A stretch of DNA of 64,000 nt, taken from JBAOHV01 sp964450685 (lineage in GTDB: Bacteria > Actinomycetota > Acidimicrobiia > Acidimicrobiales > Microtrichaceae). Below are positions 49,769-57,287 of the stretch, one piece after another (the first letter of the stretch is position 1; each line of letters starts with the position of its first letter). The DNA lies in the NCBI GenBank assembly GCA_964450685.1, contig CAYVDN010000006.1:1-64000 (forward strand), written 5' to 3'. The translations under genes and the position numbers were made by a program. Below the pieces are notes generated by a model that did not search any database, had not been told where the DNA came from, and worked only from the letters and a program-made list of their open reading frames with translations.

Positions 49769-49783
49769 TTGACGCAGAGTGAG
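49769..49783 (+). promoter_or_regulatory. BldD box upstream of bldD
   Basis: TTGACGCAGAGTGAG fits every fixed position of the Streptomyces BldD consensus nTnACnC(A/T)GnGTnAn. It also contains TTGACG, a good -35. The site is 70 bp before the bldD start, so direct autoregulation is likely. No convincing -10 is seen at 17 nt; TAGGTT (49765-49770) just upstream is another candidate -10. The 192-bp rsmE-bldD gap otherwise holds nothing recognised. Confidence 0.75.
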
Positions 49784-49852
49784 ATCGCGGGATCGGCCGG
49801 GTGGTCGAACGGGCGAGTCGCCCGGACCCATCGAGAAGGACCGAGCGGGACA

Positions 49853-50365
49853 ATGAGCGTGGAACTGATCGACGACGACGAGCTGCGTGATGGCCAGTAC
49901 TCCAAGGCGGTGGGCGAGCGGCTGCGTCACATCAGGCGACAGAAGAGGCTGTCCCTGCAGGAGGTCGAGACGATCTCGGCCCACGAGTTCAAGGCGTCGG
50001 TGCTCGGCGCCTACGAGCGTGGGGAACGGGCCATCTCGGTGCCCCGGCTCCAGAGGCTTGCCCGCTTCTACAAGGTGCCCGTGGACCAGCTGCTGCCCGG
50101 GGACGACGTCGTCGAGGAGCTTCCGGCCCGACGCGATCTCGATGGCGGAGCGAAGATCGACCTGACCCGACTCGAGGGTCTGAACGGAGCCGAGTCCGAG
50201 ATGCTCTCGCGCTACCTGCGGATGATCCAGGTGCAGCGACAGGACTTCAACGGCCGTGTGCTCACGATCCGTCGGGACGACATGCGGGCCATCGCATGCA
50301 TCCTCGGGGTCACCGAGGACGCAGCCGATCGCCGCCTCGACGAGATGGGCCTGCGCCTCGGCTGA
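49853..50365 (+). CDS. bldD: BldD-like c-di-GMP-binding transcriptional regulator
   Basis: 170-aa regulator with an N-terminal XRE-type HTH (about 17-83: VGERLRHIRRQKRLSLQEVE, YERGERAISVPRLQRLARFY) and a C-terminal domain. The C-terminal domain holds the c-di-GMP signature RxD-x8-RxxD intact: RQD at 129-131 and RRDD at 140-143. In Streptomyces a c-di-GMP tetramer glues two BldD copies together through this motif and turns on DNA binding, delaying development. Here it could link the GGDEF enzyme at 12250 to gene control. Upstream in-frame codons exist, but the ATG at 49853 matches the family start. A matching BldD box lies upstream. Confidence 0.9.
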   Translation: MSVELIDDDELRDGQYSKAVGERLRHIRRQKRLSLQEVETISAHEFKASVLGAYERGERAISVPRLQRLARFYKVPVDQLLPGDDVVEELPARRDLDGGAKIDLTRLEGLNGAESEMLSRYLRMIQVQRQDFNGRVLTIRRDDMRAIACILGVTEDAADRRLDEMGLRLG

Positions 50366-50387
50366 ATCCATCGTGCGCCTCGGCTGA
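50352..50387 (+). repeat. duplication of the last 14 bp of bldD
   Basis: TGCGCCTCGGCTGA, the end of bldD with its stop, is repeated at 50374-50387, 22 bp after the first copy starts. The second copy forms one arm of the hairpin at 50375-50392. Confidence 0.8.
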
Positions 50388-50392
50388 GGCGC
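50375..50392. terminator. hairpin between convergent bldD and the Tad operon
   Basis: GCGCCTC-GGCT-GAGGCGC, a 7-bp perfect stem with a 4-nt loop, lies between the two convergent stops. It is followed by GTGTGTTT on the plus strand. A likely bldD terminator. Confidence 0.5.
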
Positions 50393-50427
50393 CCGTGTGT
50401 TTCGAGTCAGGCCCCGTGGGTCCGGTC

Positions 50428-51342
50428 CTACGGGAGCACGATGGTCTGACCGACGTGCAGCAGTGACGGGTCCCCGGGGTCGACCAGTCGATCGCGGTTC
50501 TCCTCGACGAGCCGGGCCCAGTAGGTCGCGACAGGTTCCGCGTGGCCGCGTTCGGCTACGACGCGTTCGGCGATCGCCCAGAAATGCTCGCCGGGTTCGA
50601 CCGAGTGCAGGGAAACAGCGGGCGCTGCTGCTGATGGGTAGGTGGCTACCCCGTCGGTTGATGCTGGGTCGTTGAACTCTGGACCGTTGAACGCTGGGTC
50701 ATTGGGCACTGGGACAGTCGATGCCGGGTCGCTGGACAGATCCGGGGTGGATGGATTCGGGGCCGGCGCCCACGGGAGCATCGTTCGCGCAGACGTGGTT
50801 GTCGAGGACGTGGGGCTGTCGACCAGGGACTCGAGTGTGATCGTGCGTGGGTCTGTCGGATTCTCCACGGCTCCGACGCTCGGAATGCTCACCGATGCAG
50901 CGGCCACGCTCACAGCTGCTGCCGTCAACCAGCGGGGCGTCGCACGGCGGGCCAGCACAGCGACCCGACCGCTGTGACTACCTGCGCCAGGCATCGGGCC
51001 GTGGACCAGGCCAACCAGGAGATTCAGTCCCGCGACGATCGTCAAGTAGCCGAGCGTGGCCAACGCGACTACCACGAGCGTCGAACTCACGAGCCCGACA
51101 ATGTCCCAGGTGGCAGTCGTGGATCCGGCGAAGCTCTGCCAGTCGAGCCATGGCGGGCGGTTGCCCCAGACCGCCGCCAGTCCGACCGACGAGATCAGCA
51201 TCGTGGCCAACGCACGCCGTAGTTGGCGACGTCTCAGGGACCGGGGTGACATATCGGACCTGCGGCCCGGTACCGGTCTGTTCGTGGCGTGGTCCGATCC
51301 GAGGCTGGGTCGACGGTACGAGCGGTCCTCGATGATGGTCAT
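50428..51342 (-). CDS. membrane protein with C-terminal LysM domain
   Basis: 304-aa protein at the end of the Tad operon. Hydrophobic segments lie at about 45-62 (LATMLISSVGLAAVWG), 81-118 (LVVVALATLGYLTIVAGLNL) and 137-157 (LTAAAVSVAAASVSIPSVGA). A long Pro/Ser/Thr/Asp-rich spacer with near-repeats of NDPA follows (about 165-240). The protein ends in a LysM domain (SVEPGEHFWAIAERVV, LLHVGQTIVLP), which binds peptidoglycan. The spacer would carry the LysM across to the wall. The ATG overlaps the stop of the pseudokinase gene (ATGA). It may anchor or guide the pilus through the wall; this is inference. Confidence 0.8.
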   Translation of the reverse strand: MTIIEDRSYRRPSLGSDHATNRPVPGRRSDMSPRSLRRRQLRRALATMLISSVGLAAVWGNRPPWLDWQSFAGSTTATWDIVGLVSSTLVVVALATLGYLTIVAGLNLLVGLVHGPMPGAGSHSGRVAVLARRATPRWLTAAAVSVAAASVSIPSVGAVENPTDPRTITLESLVDSPTSSTTTSARTMLPWAPAPNPSTPDLSSDPASTVPVPNDPAFNGPEFNDPASTDGVATYPSAAAPAVSLHSVEPGEHFWAIAERVVAERGHAEPVATYWARLVEENRDRLVDPGDPSLLHVGQTIVLP

Positions 51343-52577
51343 GTCTGCTCCTTGGCAACTGGGGACCCTGCGGCGTCGAGCGGGCGGAGTCGAACACATC
51401 CGTCAACCTCGTCGACACCGAGCGAGGTCGCTCCGGGGTAGGTGCCGAGATATCGGGCTGTGGTAGTCGCCCCGGATCCAGGCCACTCGTCGAACGTGAA
51501 CACCTCGGACGAGGAGGCTCTGAGGAGAACGACCTGAGCCGGTCCCCGACAGGTGATCGGAGCGACGACGACATGGTCTCCTGGTTCTCCAGCACTGAAG
51601 CGATCGCTCCCGACCGTCACGATGTTGCCCGAGACGGAGACGTCGTCGGGGCAATCGTCACGGTCAAGGTCCGGGCCGGCACTTGCCCAGGGATTGGCGG
51701 TGGGCGAGTGGGCGCATGCCGGTCTGTCGTCGGACGCGAGTGGCGAAGGGCTGCTCGACTCCACCCGGCCACTGCTCTGGCCGGCGGCGGCCACCGCTCC
51801 CCAGGTCAGGCCGAGCACACCGACCCCGACGGCGGCACCCACCAGCCGGAGAGGTGTCCCACCGAGCGGCGATCGGCCGCCTGCCTTCGCCCCCTGGCCC
51901 GGACGAGACGTCGGGTCGCCGATCCGTGGCGGCGACATTCGTGAGCTCAGGTCAACTGCGAGCTCACGAAGGTCAGCCGCCAGGGCTTCGACTGATCGAC
52001 AGCCCGCTTCCGGCGAGACCGAGTTCGTTCTTCCGAGGCCCCGGTGGTAACGACGCACGGCAGAGCGGTACACCCACGATGCCCTCGGACCCCACGTGTC
52101 GCCGCGGTGGCGCAGGACGTGCTCGATCAGATCCACAAGCTGTTGGAGGTCGGTGAGGGTATCGGGTCCCTCGTCACCAGCGTTGCTGCAGCGAACCCTT
52201 GCCGAACCGAGCGAGCAGAGACGAACAGTTCCTTCCGCGGCGATGACCACGTGCTCAGAGCACAACGCACCATGGGTCCAGCCGGCTGCGTGCAGCTCCG
52301 CGACGGCGTCGGCTGTGTCGGCGAGAGCCGTGAGCAGCTCTGTAGGCGACCGCCCCTGCAGCTGTGATAGGTCGCGGTCGCCTGCGTCGACGGTGACGAG
52401 ATCGGTCCTGTCATCGGACTCCCGCAACGCGACGAGCTCCACCACTGGTAGTCCCCGCATGTGTTCGAGCAGTTCTGCCTCGCGACGCAGATGCTGACGA
52501 GAACCTCCTCGGGCACTCTTGGCCACGAGCGGTGTACCGCCGACGGTGAGCCGGTGGACCCGATTGGCCCCGGTCAT
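51339..52577 (-). CDS. membrane pseudokinase in the Tad operon
   Basis: 412-aa protein. Residues 5-210 follow the layout of a Ser/Thr protein kinase: beta-3 lysine LVAK (Lys20), helix C RREAELL, then HAAGWTHGALCSEHVV where an active kinase has H-[GR]-D-L-K-x-x-N, and LCSLGSA where DFG should be. Catalytic Asp, Lys and Asn and the DFG Asp are thus all replaced, so no kinase activity is expected. One membrane helix (about 243-265) leads to an outer domain of about 145 residues with four Cys (DRPACAHS, DDCPDD, ITCRGPA, DGCVRL). It may sense an inner signal and act across the membrane. It overlaps both neighbours by ATGA. Confidence 0.75.
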   Translation of the reverse strand: MTGANRVHRLTVGGTPLVAKSARGGSRQHLRREAELLEHMRGLPVVELVALRESDDRTDLVTVDAGDRDLSQLQGRSPTELLTALADTADAVAELHAAGWTHGALCSEHVVIAAEGTVRLCSLGSARVRCSNAGDEGPDTLTDLQQLVDLIEHVLRHRGDTWGPRASWVYRSAVRRYHRGLGRTNSVSPEAGCRSVEALAADLRELAVDLSSRMSPPRIGDPTSRPGQGAKAGGRSPLGGTPLRLVGAAVGVGVLGLTWGAVAAAGQSSGRVESSSPSPLASDDRPACAHSPTANPWASAGPDLDRDDCPDDVSVSGNIVTVGSDRFSAGEPGDHVVVAPITCRGPAQVVLLRASSSEVFTFDEWPGSGATTTARYLGTYPGATSLGVDEVDGCVRLRPLDAAGSPVAKEQT

Positions 52578-53044
52578 CGGTTGAGCCTGGCGGTAGCAGT
52601 GACGACGATCCGCTCGCTGTCCGCGCGACCTGGAACAGCGCGGAGCATCACGTGGTCGACCAGGAGCTCGATCGTGACAGTCACCGTCGAACCCTCGTCA
52701 CCGACCCGCACGGTCGGTTCAGACACAAGATCTCCGGGGAGGCTGACAGTGCTCAGGTGTGCATCGACCACGCGTCGTGCTCTGCCGGGGTCGATTGTCA
52801 GCCCGCCGCTCCGCTGGAGCTCCTCGGTGTCGATCATCGCCGCGGCATCGTCGGCGGCCGCGGACACCGTCCGATGGGCCGAACGGTGCGCACCGTGCAG
52901 GAGAGTCAGGTCGATCGCGATGGTGCCCAGGCAGATGAGGACGAGCATCATCGCCGGTACGAGCATCAACGCGCTCGCAGTCTCGCCTCCGTGTCGCTCA
53001 GTCCAGTGCGCAAGGCGTGGTCGCCGGGTCATGGCTGGGTCCAC
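52574..53044 (-). CDS. TadE/TadG-like pseudopilin
   Basis: 156-aa small envelope protein with an N-terminal membrane helix right after a basic lead (HGGETASALMLVPAMMLVLI, about 18-37) and an outer domain of about 110 residues. Position in the Tad operon matches the Rv3654c-type gene of mycobacteria. GGGAG 7 nt before GTG 53044 favours this start over the ATG at 53032. It overlaps the upstream gene by 47 bp and the pseudokinase gene by ATGA, so tight co-expression is expected. Confidence 0.7.
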   Translation of the reverse strand: MDPAMTRRPRLAHWTERHGGETASALMLVPAMMLVLICLGTIAIDLTLLHGAHRSAHRTVSAAADDAAAMIDTEELQRSGGLTIDPGRARRVVDAHLSTVSLPGDLVSEPTVRVGDEGSTVTVTIELLVDHVMLRAVPGRADSERIVVTATARLNR

Positions 53045-53516
53045 TGGTCATCTCCCTGTGTGGGTCGACGAGCTCCCGGTGCGTGACTCGCACAGGTCGG
53101 GTCCCGAGGTCGTCGAGGAATGGGAGGCGTGCAGCGGGAGCTTCTGCCTCGAGGGTGACGGTCGCCGGTTCACAGGGCCCGAACCGGTTCGGGTCGGGGG
53201 CTGTGAACCGGATGTCTGCCAGGCGAGTGCCACGTCGCAGCAGGACCTCTGAAGCAGCTCGTTGTCCGGCTGATGCTGCCTCCCGGGGTGTAGAGGCTTC
53301 CGTGTAGCTGCGCATGTACTCGCGTGCCGCAGCGTCCATGGCGGCGCGGGTGTCGATGATCGACCAGATGTTCAGTACCGCTAGCGAGCCGGCGACCAGG
53401 ATGAACAGGCCGAAGAGGATTCCCTCGGCGCCGCCGACGAAGCCGCCCTGACAGCGGCGGCGAGCTGATGGATGTGGTGCCATGTTGCGGCATCCGTCGC
53501 CGGCCGTCCCGTTCAC
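52998..53516 (-). CDS. small Tad-operon envelope protein, TadE-like
   Basis: 172-aa protein with one hydrophobic helix near the N-terminus (GGFVGGAEGILFGLFILVAG, about 24-43) preceded by Arg-rich residues. A soluble domain follows, expected outside (FTAPDPNRFGPCEPATVTLE). The pattern fits a TadE/TadF-like minor pilin, but no clear family match is seen. ATG 53516 overlaps the stop of the upstream gene (ATGA), which supports this start; ATG 53483 is an alternative. Confidence 0.65.
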   Translation of the reverse strand: MNGTAGDGCRNMAPHPSARRRCQGGFVGGAEGILFGLFILVAGSLAVLNIWSIIDTRAAMDAAAREYMRSYTEASTPREAASAGQRAASEVLLRRGTRLADIRFTAPDPNRFGPCEPATVTLEAEAPAARLPFLDDLGTRPVRVTHRELVDPHREMTSGPSHDPATTPCALD

Positions 53517-53953
53517 GGTCTCTCCACCCTGACCGAGATGGTTCGATCCAGAGCACCGACGACCGGGCCTCCGTCGATCATCGCTGGTAGCAGCGAGACA
53601 CCCCTGGATCGCAGCCGGAGGACGACACGGTCGTCGTCCAACGACTCGATGTCGAGTTGCACGTCGCCGCCGTGCTCGCCGAGCGCGTCCCTGGCATCAT
53701 CGAGGACCTGTGCTGCCACAGTGGCGCGGTCATAGCCGACAGGTGCCGTCGCGATGTCGCGTGCTGCGTCGTAGGCGACAGCATCGACGGTGCTTCGTGC
53801 CCACAGGCCGATGCAGATGTTCGACGCGAGCCCGACCGACGCCGCAACGGCGGCGACACCGAACACCGTGCTCAGGAGCCCTGACCCGCGCTCGTCGCGA
53901 CGAGAACAGCGCCTGGGTACACCCCGCCGGGTCGAGCTCCGGGTGCCGTTCAT
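53513..53953 (-). CDS. TadE-like minor pilin
   Basis: 146-aa protein. A prepilin-like N-terminus (RRDERGSGLLSTVFGVAAVA, about 18-37) has a short basic lead, a Gly and then a long hydrophobic helix, as in TadE proteins, which form minor pilins processed by the same peptidase as Flp. The outer part is about 100 residues and Asp/Arg-rich (DVQLDIESLDDDRVVLRLRS). ATG 53953 overlaps the stop of the flp-like gene (ATGA); the frame stays open upstream but without a plausible start. Confidence 0.75.
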   Translation of the reverse strand: MNGTRSSTRRGVPRRCSRRDERGSGLLSTVFGVAAVAASVGLASNICIGLWARSTVDAVAYDAARDIATAPVGYDRATVAAQVLDDARDALGEHGGDVQLDIESLDDDRVVLRLRSRGVSLLPAMIDGGPVVGALDRTISVRVERP

Positions 53954-54189
53954 CCGCCGATCTGCTCCACCTGGGCGCGGGTCCGGTCGGTAGCCGAGTT
54001 CATCATCGAGTCGAACCCGGTCCAAAGACCGATGCCGAGGAAGGCGACTATCAGGACTGCAATCGCGGTCGAGATGACCCCCTCGCCCCGCTCGTTGCAC
54101 AGCGGAGCAGGGGCAGGCTTTGCCGCTCGGTGAGCAGGCTCCGTGTGTGCGGGCTCGGACAGGACTCGTGAGTCGGTGTTGTTCTCCAT
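53950..54189 (-). CDS. Flp-like pilin subunit
   Basis: 79-aa candidate major pilin. A leader of about 34 residues precedes ERGEGVISTAIAVLIVAFLG, a Gly followed by a long hydrophobic stretch as at a prepilin cleavage site, then a short polar tail. Size and position after tadC match Rv3656c-type flp genes. The Glu at +5 common in Flp pilins is not at the exact position. The prepilin peptidase is not encoded in the window. A purine-rich AGGAGG lies 6 nt before the ATG, the strongest ribosome site of the operon, which fits high production of a major subunit. Confidence 0.75.
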   Translation of the reverse strand: MENNTDSRVLSEPAHTEPAHRAAKPAPAPLCNERGEGVISTAIAVLIVAFLGIGLWTGFDSMMNSATDRTRAQVEQIGG

Positions 54190-54223
54190 GATGACCTCCT
54201 GGTCGTTGTTCTTCTTGTCGGGT

Positions 54224-55117
54224 TCACCCGCCGGCGACCTGCTCCATGGCGGAGGTGAAAGGGACGGCGAGGAAGATGAGGCCCGGTACGAGGGTCGCGA
54301 CGGTGACCGGGATCCAGACCAGTTGTGAGCGCCGCTCGATGGCCTCGATCAAGTCGCGGTGTGCCGCAGCCCGGGCGCTCCGTGCTTCCTGGGACACGAG
54401 CTGGCCCAGGTCGCCCGCATCTCCGTGCAGTCGGAGGACAGAGACCAGGCGGCCGATTGCGTCGACTCCGCTGTCATCGGCCCATTCGGCAAGCGCTGCG
54501 TTGGTGCTCAGGCCCTGGCGGATCCTCCGGCTGACTGAACGCAGGTCCGATGCGATCGCCCCGTCGCCGCGTTGCGCCAGGCGGTTCAGCGCGCCCGGAA
54601 CCGAGTATCCGGCCGACAGGAGCAGACCGAGCTGCTCGGTGACCACCGGAAGCTCGTCGCGTCGACGCGAGCGCCGCTCCTCGACCGCGGAGTCCAATCG
54701 GCGTTCCTCGATCAGCGCAGCCAGGACGGGCAGGCCGAGGATCGCGACGACTGCGACGACGGGCTTGGGGGTGACAGCGACGCTGAAAGCTGCTCCTGCG
54801 ACGAACGTGACACCGGCGAACGTGGCCTGCCGCATCCGGAACGCGGCAGGGTCCAGGGACCAGCCAGCCTGGTCGAGCCTGGTGGACAGCAGCTGGCGCA
54901 CGCCGAGCAAGGATGATGCTCGCTCCCCCCATCGTTCGATTCCGGGAGCGAGGATGGCCCTCATCGAGTCCGAGGTGCGGTGTGTCGTCGCGTGGGGGCG
55001 GTGGCGCCGATATGGCGCCAGCCGATCCGCAAGACGCGAGCGTCGGAACCAGGGTGCCTCGCACAGGAGGAGGGTGATCCCGGCAGCGAGAAACGCCCAT
55101 ACGATAGGAAGGGTCAT
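54224..55117 (-). CDS. tadC: TadC-like type II/IV secretion membrane protein
   Basis: 297-aa inner-membrane platform protein of the Flp pilus system. A first helix at the N-terminus (LPIVWAFLAAGITLLLC), a pair at about 100-140 (ATFAGVTFVAGAAFSVAV; VVAVVAILGLPVLAALI) and a last helix near the C-terminus (VWIPVTVATLVPGLIFLAV) flank a T2SSF domain (about 150-265: LPVVTEQLGLLLSAGYSVPG, RLVSVLRLHGDAGDLGQLV). It partners TadB. ATG 55117 overlaps the tadB stop (ATGA). Confidence 0.85.
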   Translation of the reverse strand: MTLPIVWAFLAAGITLLLCEAPWFRRSRLADRLAPYRRHRPHATTHRTSDSMRAILAPGIERWGERASSLLGVRQLLSTRLDQAGWSLDPAAFRMRQATFAGVTFVAGAAFSVAVTPKPVVAVVAILGLPVLAALIEERRLDSAVEERRSRRRDELPVVTEQLGLLLSAGYSVPGALNRLAQRGDGAIASDLRSVSRRIRQGLSTNAALAEWADDSGVDAIGRLVSVLRLHGDAGDLGQLVSQEARSARAAAHRDLIEAIERRSQLVWIPVTVATLVPGLIFLAVPFTSAMEQVAGG

Positions 55118-55980
55118 CGGTCGAACACCCGTCTCTGCTCGGGAAGTCGCATGACACGGCTTGCCCACCACCAGCACGCGGCCATGACGAGCAGCCCGAC
55201 TGCCACCAGCGCCTGCCCGACCGGTGTCTGGTAGGCCGCCCTCCCGTCGCCGACGCTCAGCCCGGCGAGGGCCATTCCCGCCGGTACGAGCACCACGAAC
55301 ACCCTGGCGAAGCGCGCGCCGGACTGGCGTGCCTCGGCCTCCCTGCGTCCCGCCAGATCCTGACGACGATCGTCTGCGAGAGCGGCGAGGCGGGAGTCGA
55401 GGTCGCCGCCGACATCAGCGGCGACGAGCAGTGTCTCACAGGTTGCGTCAGCCGTCGGGTCCGCGAGTTGTCGCTTCAGTTCTGCGACGGTGCGAGGGAA
55501 GTCGGTCGTGAGCGACCACTCCCGTTGTGCCGAGATGAAGGCTCCGTGGAGCTCCTCGGGTCCTCGGAGCCCGACCTCGAGGAGCGCCTGGGGGATCGAC
55601 CGGCCGGCCGACCCGGTCAGGACTCTGAGCTCCTCGATGAGGCGCGGCCAAGCGGCCCTCGCTGCGTGTCGTCTGGCGGTGCGTCGAGACCTCCAGACCG
55701 TCGCCGGGACGATCGCACCGGCTCCCGCAACGAGTAGCGCGGGCAGGCCGGGGCCGAACACGACCAGAGCAGGGAGTGAGCTCGTAGCACCGACCAGAAG
55801 CGATGCGAGCAGGAACTGCACCGGGCTCACCCCTTCGAGCCCTGCCTGGTCCAGGATCAGTCGGGCGCGTCCTGCAGCCATCGAGCGCACATCGGTCTGA
55901 TTCCAACGGGAACGGGGTTCACTCCAGACCAGCAGGTAGGTGCCTGTTGCTGCGAGGGCGGCGAGCAGGAGGCCGGTCAT
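55114..55980 (-). CDS. tadB: TadB-like type II/IV secretion membrane protein
   Basis: 288-aa membrane protein with an N-terminal helix, a helix pair (about 56-95: FLLASLLVGATSSLPALVVF; PALLVAGAGAIVPATVW), a T2SSF domain (about 110-225: WPRLIEELRVLTGSAGRSIP, CETLLVAADVGGDLDSRLAAL) and a C-terminal helix pair. With TadC it forms the platform on which the TadA ATPase acts. It is coupled by ATGA to tadA upstream and tadC downstream. Confidence 0.87.
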   Translation of the reverse strand: MTGLLLAALAATGTYLLVWSEPRSRWNQTDVRSMAAGRARLILDQAGLEGVSPVQFLLASLLVGATSSLPALVVFGPGLPALLVAGAGAIVPATVWRSRRTARRHAARAAWPRLIEELRVLTGSAGRSIPQALLEVGLRGPEELHGAFISAQREWSLTTDFPRTVAELKRQLADPTADATCETLLVAADVGGDLDSRLAALADDRRQDLAGRREAEARQSGARFARVFVVLVPAGMALAGLSVGDGRAAYQTPVGQALVAVGLLVMAACWWWASRVMRLPEQRRVFDR

Positions 55981-57287
55981 GATCGTCCTACGGCTTCGCC
56001 GAGCAGGAGTCGTCCGTCGAAACCTGCTCTCTGGAGCCGTTCGAGCGCCCGCATCGGCATCAGTCCTGTCGGGCGCAGCGGTCCGTCGATCCGTGGACGC
56101 TCGAACAGCTCTGTCGTGGTGAACTGCACGGCGTCCGCGCCCGCAGTCAGGTCCTCCACCGCCAGTACCGAGGTGACGCGTGGACCGTTCGGACCTCGCT
56201 CGGAGTGGACGACCAGGTCGATCGCGTCGCTGACCAGGCTGTTGAGCGCGGCAACAGGCAATTGATGGGAATCGGAGAGCTGGGCGATGAACCTCAATCT
56301 CGTCAAGGCCTGCTTCGATGACGAAGCATGAATGGTCGTGTAGCCGGTAACGCCGGACGACAGGGTCAACAGCAGTGGCATCGCTTCGCGGTCGCGGACC
56401 TCGCCGACTATCGCCACGTCCGGGGCCATTCGCAGGAATCCGGCGACCAGTCGTCGCAGATCGACCTCGGCGCGGTCGGCGCGGGCGGGCCGGGTCTGGA
56501 GGCTGGCGATGTTCGCGAGCGGTACGTCGGCTTCGAAGACCTCCTCGGCGATCACGACTCTCAGGGACGGTTCGAGTTCCGCTGCGCAGCAGGACAGCAG
56601 CGTCGTCTTGCCGGCTCCGGGTGCGCCGGCGAACACGATGCTCATGCGGGCCCGCACGCAGGCGACCAGGAAGGTGGCGGCCTGCGGGGAAAGCGTCTCT
56701 CGTCGCACGAGCTCGTCCAGCGAGCTGATTGCCACGCCGGTGAACTTGCGGATGTTGACCATCAGGTGATTCCCGCGGCTCAGGTCACCGTGCACGATGT
56801 GGAGCCGCGATCCGTCGTCGAGCTGTGCGTCCTGGAGTCCCTCCGTGGGGTCGAGCTTGCGATGTGACGAAGCAGCATCCTCGAGGAGCTTGGTCAGGGT
56901 CCTGGCCACGTGGTCGTCGTCGTGGAACACCTCGTGGTGGTAGCGGCTACCACCGGAGTGCCTGCGCACGAAGATCTCGGTGGGGGCGTTGATCATGATC
57001 TCCCACACGTCGTCGTCGTCGAGCAGGTCCGTCAACGGCCCGTACCGTGCGAGATTCCGGAACGCCCTTTCCGCGATCCCCTCGGGATCGTTCAACCCAT
57101 CCCGGATGAGACCTCGGCGGTGATCTGCCTGGTGTTCGTCGATCACGTGGTCGATCAAGCGGCGAAGTCGTACCTGGCCCCCTGGCTCATCGACGTCGAG
57201 GAGCTCACGGGTGGCTCGGAGCTGCACCTCGTGCTCGACTCGCTGAAGCGGCGAAGGTGCGGACGGGGCGGTCGTGGTGGCCTTCAT
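55977..57287 (-). CDS. tadA: TadA/CpaF secretion ATPase
   Basis: 436-aa hexameric ATPase that powers Flp pilus assembly. Walker A GAPGAGKTT is at 221-229. The Asp box is VVIAEEVFE, Walker B is VAIVGEVRDREAMPLL, and the His box is TIHASSSKQALTRL. An N-terminal all-alpha domain with the CpaF pattern (YGPLTDLLDDDDVWEIMINAP, in pieces YGPLTDLL and EIMINAP) precedes it. Upstream in-frame sequence is not coding; ATG 57285-57287 overlaps the stop of the CpaE-like gene (ATGA). The gene order cpaB-cpaE-tadA-tadB-tadC-flp-tadE follows the actinobacterial Tad locus. Confidence 0.93.
   Translation of the reverse strand: MKATTTAPSAPSPLQRVEHEVQLRATRELLDVDEPGGQVRLRRLIDHVIDEHQADHRRGLIRDGLNDPEGIAERAFRNLARYGPLTDLLDDDDVWEIMINAPTEIFVRRHSGGSRYHHEVFHDDDHVARTLTKLLEDAASSHRKLDPTEGLQDAQLDDGSRLHIVHGDLSRGNHLMVNIRKFTGVAISSLDELVRRETLSPQAATFLVACVRARMSIVFAGAPGAGKTTLLSCCAAELEPSLRVVIAEEVFEADVPLANIASLQTRPARADRAEVDLRRLVAGFLRMAPDVAIVGEVRDREAMPLLLTLSSGVTGYTTIHASSSKQALTRLRFIAQLSDSHQLPVAALNSLVSDAIDLVVHSERGPNGPRVTSVLAVEDLTAGADAVQFTTTELFERPRIDGPLRPTGLMPMRALERLQRAGFDGRLLLGEAVGRS

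Noticed and set aside
50640..50750. Short repeats in the LysM gene taken as a CRISPR-like array
   Set aside because: They are imperfect, in frame and code the NDPA-rich spacer of the protein.
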